From the NCBI RefSeq assembly GCF_036226765.1, contig NZ_CP109017.1:5333001-5397000 (forward strand): a stretch of DNA of 64,000 bases. The letters run 5' to 3'. A model generated the notes under the pieces. The model saw nothing but the letters and a program-made list of their open reading frames with translations, ran no database searches and was not told the origin of the DNA. The position numbers and the translations under genes are program-made. Positions 1-8,695 of this stretch are shown one piece after another; within the stretch, counting starts at the first letter, position 1, and each line of letters opens with the position of its first letter. Origin of the DNA: Streptomyces sp. NBC_00670 (GTDB taxonomy: Bacteria > Actinomycetota > Actinomycetes > Streptomycetales > Streptomycetaceae).

Positions 1-1129
1 CTTTCAGGTCCGAATGAACAATGTTACCAAGTCTGGTAACATTGATTTGACTAAACAGCGTCGAGTGCCTCGTAGTCATCCTGGCGTCGGAAAGACTGAA
101 CTGCTCCCTGGTGATGTGCTATTCAACGCCACCAACAGTCCTGACTTGGTGGGCAAGACGCTATTTTGGTCCGGCCTTGACGAGGGAGCGGTGTACAGTA
201 ACCACTTCCAGAGGATTCGTACTGATGAGAAGCAGCTCGACTCCAAATACCTGAGCCGGTGGCTGGCATTCCAGTTTGAACTGGGAATCTTTCGCAGTCT
301 GTGTAAGCAATGGGTAAATCAGGCCACGGTGGCCAGGGATAGCCTGTTGGCCCTCAGGGTTCCCCTGTTGCCCCTCGCGGAGCAGAAGCGCGTCGCAGCC
401 GTCCTCGATCAGGTGGACGCCCTCCGAGCCAAGCGTCGCAAGGCCATCACTCTCCTCGACGAGCTCGCCCAGTCCATCTTCCTCGACATGTTCGGCAATC
501 CTGCTCGCAACCCGCTGGGCTGGCCTGTGGGGAAGGTTGGCGATTTGCTGATCTCTGCGAACTATGGCAGTTCTGTCAAAGCGGACTTGGCGGGTGACGT
601 TCCGGTCCTTCGCATGAACAACGTCACCGCCTCTGGTGACGTTGACATGTGTGATTTGAAGTACTTGCCAAAAGAACAGGTGCCAGAGAAACACCTTGTA
701 CGAGCGGGGGATGTGCTGTTCAACAGGACAAACAGTGCTGAGCTGGTAGGTAAGACGGCTATCTATCGATCCGCCGAAGAAGTCGCCTACGCGGGCTACT
801 TGGTACGCCTTCGGGTAAGTGAAGGCCATCACCCAGAATATCTGGCAGCTTTCTTGAACAGTCGGTATGCGAAGCGGGTGCTGCGCTCGATGAGTAAGAG
901 CATCGTCGGCATGGCAAACATCAACGCCAAACAGGTTCAGGCTATGAACATCCTCGTCCCGCCGCTGGCCGAACAGAAGCGATTCGCAGCGGCGATCACG
1001 CAGATCGAGGCAGCCAAGAAACCTCACCGCACCCACCTAGCGACCCTCGACGAACTCTTCACCTCCCTCCAGCACCGTGCCTTCTCCGGCACCCTCTGGG
1101 ATCATGAGGCCTCCGGCGAAGCCGCGTAA
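1..1129 (+). CDS. hsdS: Type I restriction-modification specificity subunit (HsdS), 5' truncated by window edge
   Basis: This is the sequence-recognition subunit of a type I restriction-modification complex (HsdR/HsdM/HsdS). The frame is open to the left edge, so the first ATG at 14 is internal and the N-terminal part lies outside. Two target recognition domains are visible. Each contains RMNNVT, GDVLFN and LVGKT, and each ends in a conserved block with PLAEQKR followed by a helical spacer (about residues 118-160 and 320-360, counted from the ATG at 14). The near-repeated halves are typical of HsdS, where each domain reads half of a bipartite site. Base composition is more AT-rich than the rest of the window, which suggests lateral acquisition. 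hsdR follows downstream; hsdM is presumably upstream, outside the window. Confidence 0.93.
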   Translation, partial: FQVRMNNVTKSGNIDLTKQRRVPRSHPGVGKTELLPGDVLFNATNSPDLVGKTLFWSGLDEGAVYSNHFQRIRTDEKQLDSKYLSRWLAFQFELGIFRSLCKQWVNQATVARDSLLALRVPLLPLAEQKRVAAVLDQVDALRAKRRKAITLLDELAQSIFLDMFGNPARNPLGWPVGKVGDLLISANYGSSVKADLAGDVPVLRMNNVTASGDVDMCDLKYLPKEQVPEKHLVRAGDVLFNRTNSAELVGKTAIYRSAEEVAYAGYLVRLRVSEGHHPEYLAAFLNSRYAKRVLRSMSKSIVGMANINAKQVQAMNILVPPLAEQKRFAAAITQIEAAKKPHRTHLATLDELFTSLQHRAFSGTLWDHEASGEAA

Positions 1130-1181
1130 GCCGCTCCCGCCGTACCCGGTGCACCGCACCGACCGCACGACCAGCACCACA

Positions 1182-1226
1182 CGCCACCCCCACGGCCGGG
1201 CAGGGGAGCCCGGCCCCCGGGTGGCG
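1182..1226 (+). terminator. Nested hairpin after hsdS
   Basis: A two-part stem: CGCCACCC (1182-1189) pairs with GGGTGGCG (1219-1226), and inside it GGCCGGGC (1194-1201) pairs with GCCCGGCC (1208-1215). No T-run follows, as is usual in Streptomyces. It lies between hsdS and hsdR, so it may end or attenuate transcription from hsdS. Confidence 0.6.
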
Positions 1227-1259
1227 TTGCCGTAGGAGACGGACGGAGACGTCGGCCTC

Positions 1260-1294
1260 GTGCGGGCCCGGGACGCCGAGCCTCGGGCCCGCAC
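1260..1294 (+). terminator. Second hairpin between hsdS and hsdR
   Basis: GTGCGGGCCCG (1260-1270) and CGGGCCCGCAC (1284-1294) form a perfect 11-bp stem with a 13-nt loop. It sits 38 bases before the hsdR start. It could be a terminator or a leader structure limiting hsdR expression; sequence alone cannot decide. Confidence 0.45.
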
Positions 1295-1332
1295 GACAGG
1301 GCCGCCACAGGGGAGAGGGACACCGCACCGCC

Positions 1333-4300
1333 ATGGGTAGCGACCAGAACGGTCAGGACAAGCAGCGCGGCCAGAGCAGCGACAGCCAGAGCCAGACCGG
1401 CCATGACAAACATGCCCGCGATCGTGCCGCCGCCAGTAACGTCGGCCACACTACGGGCGGTAACTTCGCCTTCCTCCGTGCCGAATGGCCCGCCCTCTAC
1501 GACGAAGCGATCCGCGCCGAGCGGCTGATCCACCACGATCCTCGTGCCGCCTGCTTCTACGCCCGCCGGGCCATCGAGATCACCGCCCGCTGGATGTACG
1601 ACACGGACAGCAGCCTCAACGAGCCCTACAAAAAAGACCTCGCGGCGATGCTCCACGAGCCGACCTTCAAGCTGCTCGTCGGGCCGGCGGTCAACGCCAA
1701 GATGAACCTCATCCGCAGCCACGGGAACAACGCCGTACACAAGGCAGCCCCGGTCTCGAAGACCATCGCCGAGACGAGCGTCAAGGAGTTGTTCCACTCC
1801 CTCTACTGGTTCGCCCGGACCTACACCCGCCAGGCTGCCGCGCTGCCGCCCGCCGGGCTGGCGTTCGACACCAGCCTCGTACCGCGCCCCCTCTCCCCCC
1901 AGGCCCGAGCGCTGAAGCAGGCCGAGCTCAAGGCCAAGGAGGCCGAGGACGAGGCACGCTTCAAGGAGCAGGCCGAGCAGCTCGCGGCCGAGCGCGCGCA
2001 GAACGCGGACCTCGCCCGGCAGCTCGAAGAGCTCAAGGCGCAGGTCGCCGCTGCCAAGGCCGCCAACCAGGCAGTACAGGACACCCACGACTACGACGAG
2101 CAGGCCACCCGCGACGCCTTCATCGACCTACTCCTCAAGGAAGCGGGCTGGGACCTCCTCACCCCGGGCAAGGACACCGAGTACCCGATAGCGGCCGGGA
2201 TGCCCACCAAGACGGGCAAGGGGCGCGTCGACTACGTACTCTGGGGCGACGACGGCAAGCCCCTCGCCGTCGTCGAGGCGAAGAAGACCCAGCGGGACGC
2301 CCGCGACGGGCAGCAGCAGGCGAAGCTGTACGCGGACGCGCTGGAGAAGCAGTTCAACCGCCGTCCTTTGATCTTCTACACCAACGGCTATGAGACCTAC
2401 CTCTGGGACGATGCCGCGTGGGGCGAGGAAAGGGGGAAGAAGAACGGCGAGAAGAAGGGCTACCCGCCCCGCCAGGTGCAGGGCTTCCTCACCAAGGACG
2501 AGCTGCACTGGCGCATCCGCCAGCGCGCCGGACGCCTCTCCCTCACGGCTACACCGGTGAACGAGAAGATCGCCGGCCGCCCCTACCAGCTCCGCGCGAT
2601 CAAGCGGGTGGGCGAGACCTTCGAGCGGGACCGGGGCCGTCAGGCACTGCTCGTCATGGCGACAGGCACCGGCAAGACCCGTACCACCGTCGCCCTCGTG
2701 GACCAGCTGACGAAGGCCGGATGGGCGCAGCGGGTGCTGTTCCTCGCCGACCGGCAGGCGTTGGTCACCCAGGCGATGAAGGCGTTCAAGGAGAACCTGC
2801 CGAACACCCCTGCGGCCAGCCTCCTCGACGACAAGGCCGCCTCGGCTCGCGTCTACCTCTCCACGTACCAGACGATGATGAAGCAGATCGACGTTACCGA
2901 CAGCACGGGCCGCCGCCGCTTCGGACCCGGCCACTTCGATCTGATCGTCATCGACGAGGCGCACCGCTCCGTATACGCGAAGTACGGCGAGCTGTTCCGC
3001 TACTTCGACTCCCTCCTGCTCGGCCTGACGGCCACGCCCAGGGACGAGATTGACCACAACACGTACAAGCTGTTCGCCATGGAGGACGGGGTCCCCACCG
3101 ACTCCTACGACCTCCAGGAAGCCGCCGCCGAGGGCTACCTCGTGCTCCCCAAGGCGGTGAAGGTGCCGCTGAAGTTCATGGAACACGGCATTCGGTACGC
3201 GGACCTCTCCGAGGAGGAGAAGGCCGAGTGGGACGCCAAGGAGTGGACCGAGGACGGGGACATCCCGGACGCGGTGGACCGCCACGACATGAACAAGTTG
3301 CTCTTCAACAAGGACACCGTGGACAAGATGCTGGAGACGCTGATGACGCGCGGCCACCGCGTCGAGGGCGGCGACCGGCTCGGCAAGACGATCGTCTTCG
3401 CGAAGAACAACGACCACGCCCGGTACATCGAGGAGCGCTACAACGCCAACTACCCGCAGGGCGGCGGCCACACGGCGCGCGTGATCACGTACAAGGAGAC
3501 GTACGCCCAGTCCCTCATCGACGACTTCTCCAACCCGAAGAACCCGCCGAACGCGCCCGACATCGCCATCTCCGTCGACATGCTCGACACCGGTATCGAC
3601 GTGCCGGAGGTGGTGAACCTGGTCTTCGCGAAGCCGGTCTTCTCCAGGACCAAGTTCTGGCAGATGATCGGCCGCGGCACCCGCCTGCGCCCTGCCCTCT
3701 ACGGCCCCGACACCGACAACCCCGACCACAACAAGCAGAACTTCTACGTCTTCGACTTCTGCGGCAACATCGACTTCTTCAACAGTCAGCTCGACCGTTC
3801 GGAGGGGCGCAGGGCTGTCACCCTCACCGAGAAGCTCCTCCAGCGCCAGCTCGACCTGGTCCGGGTCCTGGACAAGCGGCAGCAGCCCGACCCGGCGCGG
3901 GACGCCGGCCCCGACGCGATCGACACCGAGGCGGAGATCCGCTGGTCGTTGGCCCACCGGCTGCACCACACCGTCAGCGGCATGAACCTGGACAACTTCC
4001 TGGTCCGCCCGCACCGCCGGGAGATCGAGGTGTTCAGCGACTTCGGCCGCTGGCACCGGGTGGACGACGACGCGGACACCGCGCTCCGTGAGCACCTGCT
4101 CGGTCTGCCCAGCGAGTACCGCCCGGACGACGAGGAGACGGGCGAGGAGGCCAAGCGGTTCGACCTGATGGCATACGGTCTCCAGCTCGCCGCGCTGGAA
4201 GGCGGCAAGGACTTCGCCAAGCTGCGCACGAAGATCCAGGACATCGCGTCCAACCTGCTCACCAAGACCAACATCCCGGCGGTCGGCGAACAGGCCGCGC

Positions 4301-4977
4301 TGTTGGAAGACGTGGCGGGCGATGAGTGGTGGAACGACGTCACCCTCCCGATGCTGGAGGACATGCGGCGTCGTATGCGCCGACTGGCCCGTCTGACCGA
4401 CCCCAAGGTCAAGCGGAACGTCGTCTACACCGACTTCGTTGACGAGTTCGGTGACATCACCGAGGCCGAGATCCAGGGGATGCCCCAGGGCACGGACGAG
4501 CAGCGCTTCAAGCAGAAGGCCCGTGCCTACCTCCTGCGCCACGAGGACCAGCCGGTGGTGCGCAAACTCCGTCTCAACGAACAGATCACCGAGCTCGACC
4601 TCGCGGTCCTGGAGGAGATCTTCCTTGCGGAGGCCATCGCCTCCCCGGAAGACCTCGACGAAGTCCGCTCCTCCGGTGGCCTCGGACTGTTCGTCCGCGG
4701 ACTGTGCGGACTGGACCGGCAGGCCGCGCAGAAGGCGTTCGAGGCCTTCTGCGCCGGCAAGCAGTTCAGCTCCCGCCAGATCGACTTCCTGGCACTGATC
4801 ATCGACACGGTGGTCAAGCGCGGGATCCTGGGTCTGGGTGACCTTTACGAGGACTCGTTCGCGGATCTCGCTCCCGGCGGCCCGGACGACTTGTTCACCG
4901 TCGACGAACTCGCCGCCCTCAAGGTCATCTTCCAGGAACTGCAACGGACGGCCACGCCCACGATCCTGGCCGCCTAG
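1333..4977 (+). CDS. hsdR: Type I restriction endonuclease subunit R (HsdR)
   Basis: Motor and nuclease subunit of the type I system; it translocates DNA with ATP and cuts unmodified DNA. It has 1214 residues. The order is: an N-terminal DUF4145-like region (about 40-150), a charged coiled coil (about 190-250), a nuclease domain with D299 and the VVEAKK motif (about 312-318) of the PD-(D/E)xK fold, then an SF2 helicase with Walker A TGTGKT (about 444-449), DEAH (about 541), a TATP motif, and motif VI IGRGTRLR (about 778). A C-terminal EcoEI-type region follows. The ATG at 1333 has an upstream GGGGAGAGG ribosome site. No frameshift is seen, so the subunit should be active if hsdM is present. 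Two hairpins separate it from hsdS. Confidence 0.96.
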   Translation: MGSDQNGQDKQRGQSSDSQSQTGHDKHARDRAAASNVGHTTGGNFAFLRAEWPALYDEAIRAERLIHHDPRAACFYARRAIEITARWMYDTDSSLNEPYKKDLAAMLHEPTFKLLVGPAVNAKMNLIRSHGNNAVHKAAPVSKTIAETSVKELFHSLYWFARTYTRQAAALPPAGLAFDTSLVPRPLSPQARALKQAELKAKEAEDEARFKEQAEQLAAERAQNADLARQLEELKAQVAAAKAANQAVQDTHDYDEQATRDAFIDLLLKEAGWDLLTPGKDTEYPIAAGMPTKTGKGRVDYVLWGDDGKPLAVVEAKKTQRDARDGQQQAKLYADALEKQFNRRPLIFYTNGYETYLWDDAAWGEERGKKNGEKKGYPPRQVQGFLTKDELHWRIRQRAGRLSLTATPVNEKIAGRPYQLRAIKRVGETFERDRGRQALLVMATGTGKTRTTVALVDQLTKAGWAQRVLFLADRQALVTQAMKAFKENLPNTPAASLLDDKAASARVYLSTYQTMMKQIDVTDSTGRRRFGPGHFDLIVIDEAHRSVYAKYGELFRYFDSLLLGLTATPRDEIDHNTYKLFAMEDGVPTDSYDLQEAAAEGYLVLPKAVKVPLKFMEHGIRYADLSEEEKAEWDAKEWTEDGDIPDAVDRHDMNKLLFNKDTVDKMLETLMTRGHRVEGGDRLGKTIVFAKNNDHARYIEERYNANYPQGGGHTARVITYKETYAQSLIDDFSNPKNPPNAPDIAISVDMLDTGIDVPEVVNLVFAKPVFSRTKFWQMIGRGTRLRPALYGPDTDNPDHNKQNFYVFDFCGNIDFFNSQLDRSEGRRAVTLTEKLLQRQLDLVRVLDKRQQPDPARDAGPDAIDTEAEIRWSLAHRLHHTVSGMNLDNFLVRPHRREIEVFSDFGRWHRVDDDADTALREHLLGLPSEYRPDDEETGEEAKRFDLMAYGLQLAALEGGKDFAKLRTKIQDIASNLLTKTNIPAVGEQAALLEDVAGDEWWNDVTLPMLEDMRRRMRRLARLTDPKVKRNVVYTDFVDEFGDITEAEIQGMPQGTDEQRFKQKARAYLLRHEDQPVVRKLRLNEQITELDLAVLEEIFLAEAIASPEDLDEVRSSGGLGLFVRGLCGLDRQAAQKAFEAFCAGKQFSSRQIDFLALIIDTVVKRGILGLGDLYEDSFADLAPGGPDDLFTVDELAALKVIFQELQRTATPTILAA

Positions 4978-4989
4978 CCCGGCGTACAA

Positions 4990-5033
4990 GGGGGTGGCCT
5001 GCACCGGACCAGCATCCGGCGCGGGCCACCCCC
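4990..5033. terminator. Terminator after hsdR
   Basis: GGGGGTGGCC (4990-4999) pairs with GGCCACCCCC (5024-5033), with a smaller CCGGA/TCCGG stem in the loop. It starts 13 bases after the hsdR stop and faces a small minus-strand gene, so it may work in both directions. Confidence 0.65.
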
Positions 5034-5124
5034 GCAGCACCACCACTCTTGCCAGACGGCCCGTCCGCGTCGGCCGGGATGCCGTTGCGACGCAAGCGGC
5101 CGAGCGCCGTTGCTCGGGCACCGC

Positions 5125-5331
5125 TCAGGGCGACGAACGTGCCGCGCGCCTCCGTTGCAGCAGCCAGGTGGCCCCCGTCACCGCCCCCGTCACCGACAGG
5201 CCCACCTTCAGCGACTCCCTCAGCTCCTCCACCCTGCCGCCGTCGTCCGCGACGGCCACCGACAGCGCCGTCATGACGGTCGTGATCACCAGCCCGACGG
5301 CCAGGTTCTTCCGCACGCGCGTCCTCAGCAA
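5125..5331 (-). CDS. Small membrane protein of unknown function
   Basis: A 68-residue protein. I do not recognise a family. Two hydrophobic stretches (about residues 9-28 and 42-59) separated by a charged segment (DDGGRVEELRES) suggest a two-helix membrane hairpin with a basic C-terminus (RRRAARSS). The start is TTG at 5331, chosen because a strong GAAGGAGGAG ribosome site lies five bases upstream on the minus strand. It lies between hsdR and the oxidoreductase gene and points toward hsdR. The coding assignment rests on the ribosome site and the hydrophobic pattern only. Confidence 0.6.
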   Translation of the reverse strand: MLRTRVRKNLAVGLVITTVMTALSVAVADDGGRVEELRESLKVGLSVTGAVTGATWLLQRRRAARSSP

Positions 5332-5380
5332 CTGCTCCTCCTTCTCGACGGGGTGTGGCGCCGCATCCGTTCTCCCGGCC

Positions 5381-6544
5381 CTACCGTGAGGCGCTCAGCG
5401 CGGGCAGGGAGGGCGGCTCGTAGTCGTACAGGTAGCCCTGCGCCCGGTCGAAGAACGGGAGGAGCACGCGCATCTTCGCCAGGTCGATCTGGCGCTTCAC
5501 GGCACTGGGCCGCTTGGTCTCACGGGCGTTGTGCCCGTGCTTGAGCAGCTTGTCGATGCGCGGGCGGCGTGCCGCGTCGTAGGCCTTGAGCGCCGCCGGG
5601 ACGCCCGGGGCGCCGCTCAGCGCCGCCGCGAGTTCCAGCGCGTCCTCGATCGACACCGAGGCCCCGTGTCCGACGCCGACGGGGTGGGCGGCGTCGCCGA
5701 CCAGGACCATGCGCCCGCTGTGCCACGTCCGGACCGTGTCGCAGACGTTCAGGTAGCCGGACGCGACGATCTCCGTCGCGGCTCCGATGACGGCCCGCGG
5801 CACCGCCTCCGAAAACAGCTCGGTGATGCGCCGCAGCCATTCGGCGTCGTCGATGCCACGCAGGTCGGGCTTGACCGGATCGCCGATCTGAGCCGCCCAC
5901 CACTGGGTGTTCTCGTCGATGGTGGTGTGGACGAAGGCGCCGCTGCGCGCGTAGGTGAGGTTCCAGACGCCGGTCTCGAGCCCCTTCATGTGGGCGACGC
6001 CGGCGACTCCGTAGAGTCCCGCGTACTCCGCGCGCGGCGCGGACGAGTCGATCAGCCCGCGCACCGTCGACCAGATGCCGTCGGCGCCCACGAGCAACTC
6101 CGTGGTCTCGCGCCGGCCGGAGGCGAATTCGGCCACCACACTGTCCGCCGACTCCGTCGCGCCCACCAGGCGTTCGCCGGTGACGATCTTCGCGCCCGCG
6201 TCGAGCGCCGCGCGCCGCAGGATCGCGACAAGCTGTCCGCGATGGAGCGCGACGCTGCGCAACGAGTCGGTCTCGCGCCGAAGGCGCGGCGCGTCGCCCA
6301 GGAGGTGGCCGCCCGGCGTGTAGAACCGCATCCGCTCGACGGGGTGCCCAGCCGCCTGTACGTCGCGCAGGAGGCCCAGCTTCTCCAGTGCGCGCAGGCC
6401 GTTGACCGCCACGCCGAGGTGGGCGCCGACCTGCTCGGGCGGCACGTCGTACGCCTCGTAGACGGTCACTTCGTGGCCGATCCGCCGCAGTGCGAGGGCC
6501 ATGGCGGGCCCCGCTATCCCTCCACCGATCACGATCGTTCGCAT
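5381..6544 (-). CDS. FAD-dependent monooxygenase/oxidoreductase
   Basis: A flavoprotein of the aromatic-ring hydroxylase (PHBH-like) superfamily that would oxidise a small organic substrate with NAD(P)H and oxygen. It has 387 residues from the ATG at 6544. Visible motifs are the N-terminal dinucleotide-binding GGGIAGPA (about 6-13), a DG motif (LLVGADGIWS) near the middle, and the second FAD motif LVGDAAHPVGVGHGAS near residues 270-290. The start at 6544 is preferred over 6562 because AGGGAGG lies four bases before it. It is divergent from a TetR gene with a shared operator, so it is probably induced by a ligand or its own substrate. The substrate is unknown. Confidence 0.9.
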   Translation of the reverse strand: MRTIVIGGGIAGPAMALALRRIGHEVTVYEAYDVPPEQVGAHLGVAVNGLRALEKLGLLRDVQAAGHPVERMRFYTPGGHLLGDAPRLRRETDSLRSVALHRGQLVAILRRAALDAGAKIVTGERLVGATESADSVVAEFASGRRETTELLVGADGIWSTVRGLIDSSAPRAEYAGLYGVAGVAHMKGLETGVWNLTYARSGAFVHTTIDENTQWWAAQIGDPVKPDLRGIDDAEWLRRITELFSEAVPRAVIGAATEIVASGYLNVCDTVRTWHSGRMVLVGDAAHPVGVGHGASVSIEDALELAAALSGAPGVPAALKAYDAARRPRIDKLLKHGHNARETKRPSAVKRQIDLAKMRVLLPFFDRAQGYLYDYEPPSLPALSASR

Positions 6545-6563
6545 GACGCCTCCCTGAATCATG

Positions 6564-6589
6564 TTTCACTGAATGCTAATTCGGTGAAA
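6564..6589. promoter_or_regulatory. Palindromic operator between monooxygenase and TetR genes
   Basis: TTTCACTGAAT (6564-6574) and ATTCGGTGAAA (6579-6589) form an 11-bp inverted repeat with one mismatch and a 4-bp spacer. It is centred in the 92-bp divergent intergenic region. The size and position fit an operator for the adjacent TetR-family protein controlling both genes; binding is inferred. Confidence 0.75.
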
Positions 6590-6636
6590 GTGTGTTCCGA
6601 TACGCTGGCATCTGTCAACAGCCCAGGGAGGACGCC

Positions 6637-7275
6637 ATGCCGCAGGCGAGTGCCGTCAGTCGAAAGGTCCGCGCGGCCCAGACCCGTGCCGCGCTGCTGG
6701 ACGCGGCGCGGGGGCTGTTCAGCGAGCGCGGCTACCTCAATACGAAGATCACCGACATCACCGCCGCGGCCGGGCGCTCGACCGGTTCGTTCTACGAACA
6801 CTTCGCCGGCAAGGAAGAGCTGCTCCAGGCGCTGCTCGTCGAGATGGAGGGGGCGATCGACGCGGGCATGAGGGGCCTGGAGCACCCCCGCGACCACGAC
6901 CTGACCGACCGCGACCAGCTGCGCGACCACGTCGGTGTCGCATGGACGGTGATGCGGCACAACCGCCCGGTCACGCTCGCGCTGTTCCAGGCGATGGTGG
7001 CCGACGACCCCGGCACCGGCCGGGCCTGGCGCGACCTGCGCGAGCAGACGGAGACCCTCCGGGAGCACCTGGAGTGGCTGGCCGAGCGCGGACACCGGCT
7101 GCCCGGCGACCCCGAGTTCGTCGCGGCGGCGATGGGCGCGATGCTCGTCACCCTCAACCACGCCGTGCTCACGCCGCCTGGCGGCGAGGACGACGAGCGT
7201 GTCATCGACACCCTGACGGATCTGCTGCTGTACGGACTGACCGGACCGGGGTCACGGCCGGCGGACGCCTCCTGA
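6637..7275 (+). CDS. TetR/AcrR family transcriptional regulator
   Basis: A 212-residue repressor type. The N-terminal helix-turn-helix spans about residues 10-55 (RAALLDAARGLFSERGY, then ITDITAAAGRSTGSFYEHF), followed by a ligand-binding helical domain with no clear family. The ATG at 6637 follows AGGGAGGACGCC. An upstream in-frame ATG at 6592 lies in the operator region and is less likely. It is divergent from the FAD monooxygenase, the usual layout for autoregulation plus control of the neighbour. Confidence 0.9.
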   Translation: MPQASAVSRKVRAAQTRAALLDAARGLFSERGYLNTKITDITAAAGRSTGSFYEHFAGKEELLQALLVEMEGAIDAGMRGLEHPRDHDLTDRDQLRDHVGVAWTVMRHNRPVTLALFQAMVADDPGTGRAWRDLREQTETLREHLEWLAERGHRLPGDPEFVAAAMGAMLVTLNHAVLTPPGGEDDERVIDTLTDLLLYGLTGPGSRPADAS

Positions 7276-7547
7276 CGGACCGCGTCGAATCGGTCCCGCG
7301 CCGGCCGGGGTGCGAAGCCACGCCGACCCGGCCGGGCCGACCGCGAGGCCGCGCCGACGCGGCCGGAGCAACCGCGAGGCCGCCACCGGCCTCCGCGTCG
7401 CCGCACCCGCCGGTCCTGCCCAGGCCACCGGGCCGCGAGCCACCCGGCCGCCAGCCGCGCGGCCGTGAGACTAGTGTTCGGCATTCCACCGTCCCTCGCC
7501 CGCCTCGCCCTCGCCGCACGGGCGACGCATTCCGGAAGGGTCCCGTC

Positions 7548-8216
7548 ATGCCGATGACCGCACGCGACTACGCGTGGCTTTTCACCCCCGGCTCCACCTT
7601 CACCTACGAGTCCGGGACCGTGGGCACGATCCATGTCGCCGGCGGCGGTGAGCTGTGGCTGCCCACCGGGCAGGTCGTGGCGTGCGATCCGTTCGTCTCC
7701 GTGGGACTGGGCGAGGCCGAACCGTTCACCGTGTCCGTCGCGCCCGGCCGCTACCGCGTCGAGGCGGCCGTGGCGACCCTGGCCGAGCCCGACGAGCCCC
7801 CGGCCGACGAACCTCACCTGCGCGTCGCCGCCGCCCGCCTGGTCGTGCGCGACGAGCCCGCCGTCCGCTGGGAGCCGGCCCTGTGCCCCGGCCAGGACAC
7901 CGCCGCGCTCGGCGAGGACGAGTTCTACGGCTACGGCGTGGACGCCGGCGCCGGCTGCTTCTACGACGCGGCCGCCGACGCCTCCTTCGCCGAGGGGGAG
8001 GGCGACGAGGGCCCCGTCTGGGACGCCTTCGAGAACAGCGACTGGGCCCCGGGACCGCACCTGGTCACCGCCCCGGACACCGGCCACACACTGGCCGCCT
8101 TCTCCTCCGGCTGGGGCGACGGCGCGTACCCCACCTGGATAGGCCGCTCGGCGGCGGGCGAGGTCACCTGCTACCTCACCGACTTCTTCGTCCTCCCCGA
8201 CCCCGACGAGGGCTGA
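7548..8216 (+). CDS. DUF4241 domain-containing protein
   Basis: A 222-residue protein that matches the DUF4241 family in my recollection. It is acidic and probably cytosolic, with no signal peptide or membrane segment. Features include the TGQVVACDP segment near residue 38 and the C-terminal WGDGAYPTWIGRSAAG segment, which are the conserved blocks of the family. The molecular function is unknown. The start at 7548 follows CGGAAGGG. It stands alone between the TetR gene and the tRNA cluster; the 272 bases before it hold only G/C-rich sequence with nothing clear in it. Confidence 0.85.
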   Translation: MPMTARDYAWLFTPGSTFTYESGTVGTIHVAGGGELWLPTGQVVACDPFVSVGLGEAEPFTVSVAPGRYRVEAAVATLAEPDEPPADEPHLRVAAARLVVRDEPAVRWEPALCPGQDTAALGEDEFYGYGVDAGAGCFYDAAADASFAEGEGDEGPVWDAFENSDWAPGPHLVTAPDTGHTLAAFSSGWGDGAYPTWIGRSAAGEVTCYLTDFFVLPDPDEG

Positions 8217-8232
8217 GCCGTCACAACCCGTT

Positions 8233-8261
8233 TTGGAGCGCCGTCCACCTTCGGGTAATGT
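8233..8261 (+). promoter_or_regulatory. Promoter of the tRNA cluster (predicted)
   Basis: TTGGAG (8233-8238), a 17-bp spacer and TAATGT (8256-8261) give a good primary sigma factor promoter about 90 bases before the first tRNA. Confidence 0.6.
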
Positions 8262-8352
8262 TCTTCCTGCGCCACCGCGGAACGGGCCGAAAGGCACCGG
8301 GAACCGGAAGCGCAGAACTAGAACAAGAACCCCACAGGGGCTTGCGTTCCAG

Positions 8353-8424
8353 TGGCCTATGGTGTAATTGGCAGCACGACTGATTCTGGTTCAGTTAGTC
8401 TAGGTTCGAGTCCTGGTAGGCCAG
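8353..8424 (+). tRNA. tRNA-Gln (CTG)
   Basis: A 72-nt cloverleaf. Acceptor TGGCCTA pairs with TAGGCCA, discriminator G; the anticodon stem ACTGA/TCAGT holds the loop TTCTGGT, anticodon CTG; the T-arm contains GGTTCGAGTCC. CCA is not encoded. First of five tRNAs. Confidence 0.97.
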
Positions 8425-8467
8425 CTCGCAGACGCTTCAGTCTGCACCAGCGGATCTCATCCGCGAA

Positions 8468-8540
8468 GCCCCCGTTGTGTAGCGGCCTAGCACGCTGCCC
8501 TCTCAAGGCAGTAGCGCCGGTTCGAATCCGGTCGGGGGTA
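8468..8540 (+). tRNA. tRNA-Glu (CTC), copy 1
   Basis: A 73-nt cloverleaf. Acceptor GCCCCCG pairs with CGGGGGT (last pair G-T), anticodon stem CTGCC/GGCAG, loop CTCTCAA with anticodon CTC, T-arm GGTTCGAATCC. No encoded CCA. Confidence 0.97.
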
Positions 8541-8602
8541 CAGATCCTTCCCGCGAGGACGGTCAGGGTAGCTCCCCCCGTCCTTGATGCAGGATCGCTA
8601 GG

Positions 8603-8675
8603 GCCCCCGTTGTGTAGCGGCCTAGCACGCCGCCCTCTCAAGGCGGTAGCGCCGGTTCGAATCCGGTCGGGGGTA
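8603..8675 (+). tRNA. tRNA-Glu (CTC), copy 2
   Basis: As copy 1, except that the anticodon stem is CCGCC/GGCGG: a T-A pair has become C-G, so pairing is kept. Confidence 0.97.
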
Positions 8676-8695
8676 CGAACTGGTCTAAACCACAT

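Noticed and set aside
2128..5121. 997-codon open frame antisense to hsdR
   Set aside because: Repetitive Val/Leu/Gly/Arg composition typical of a GC-rich shadow frame; hsdR on the other strand has all its motifs.
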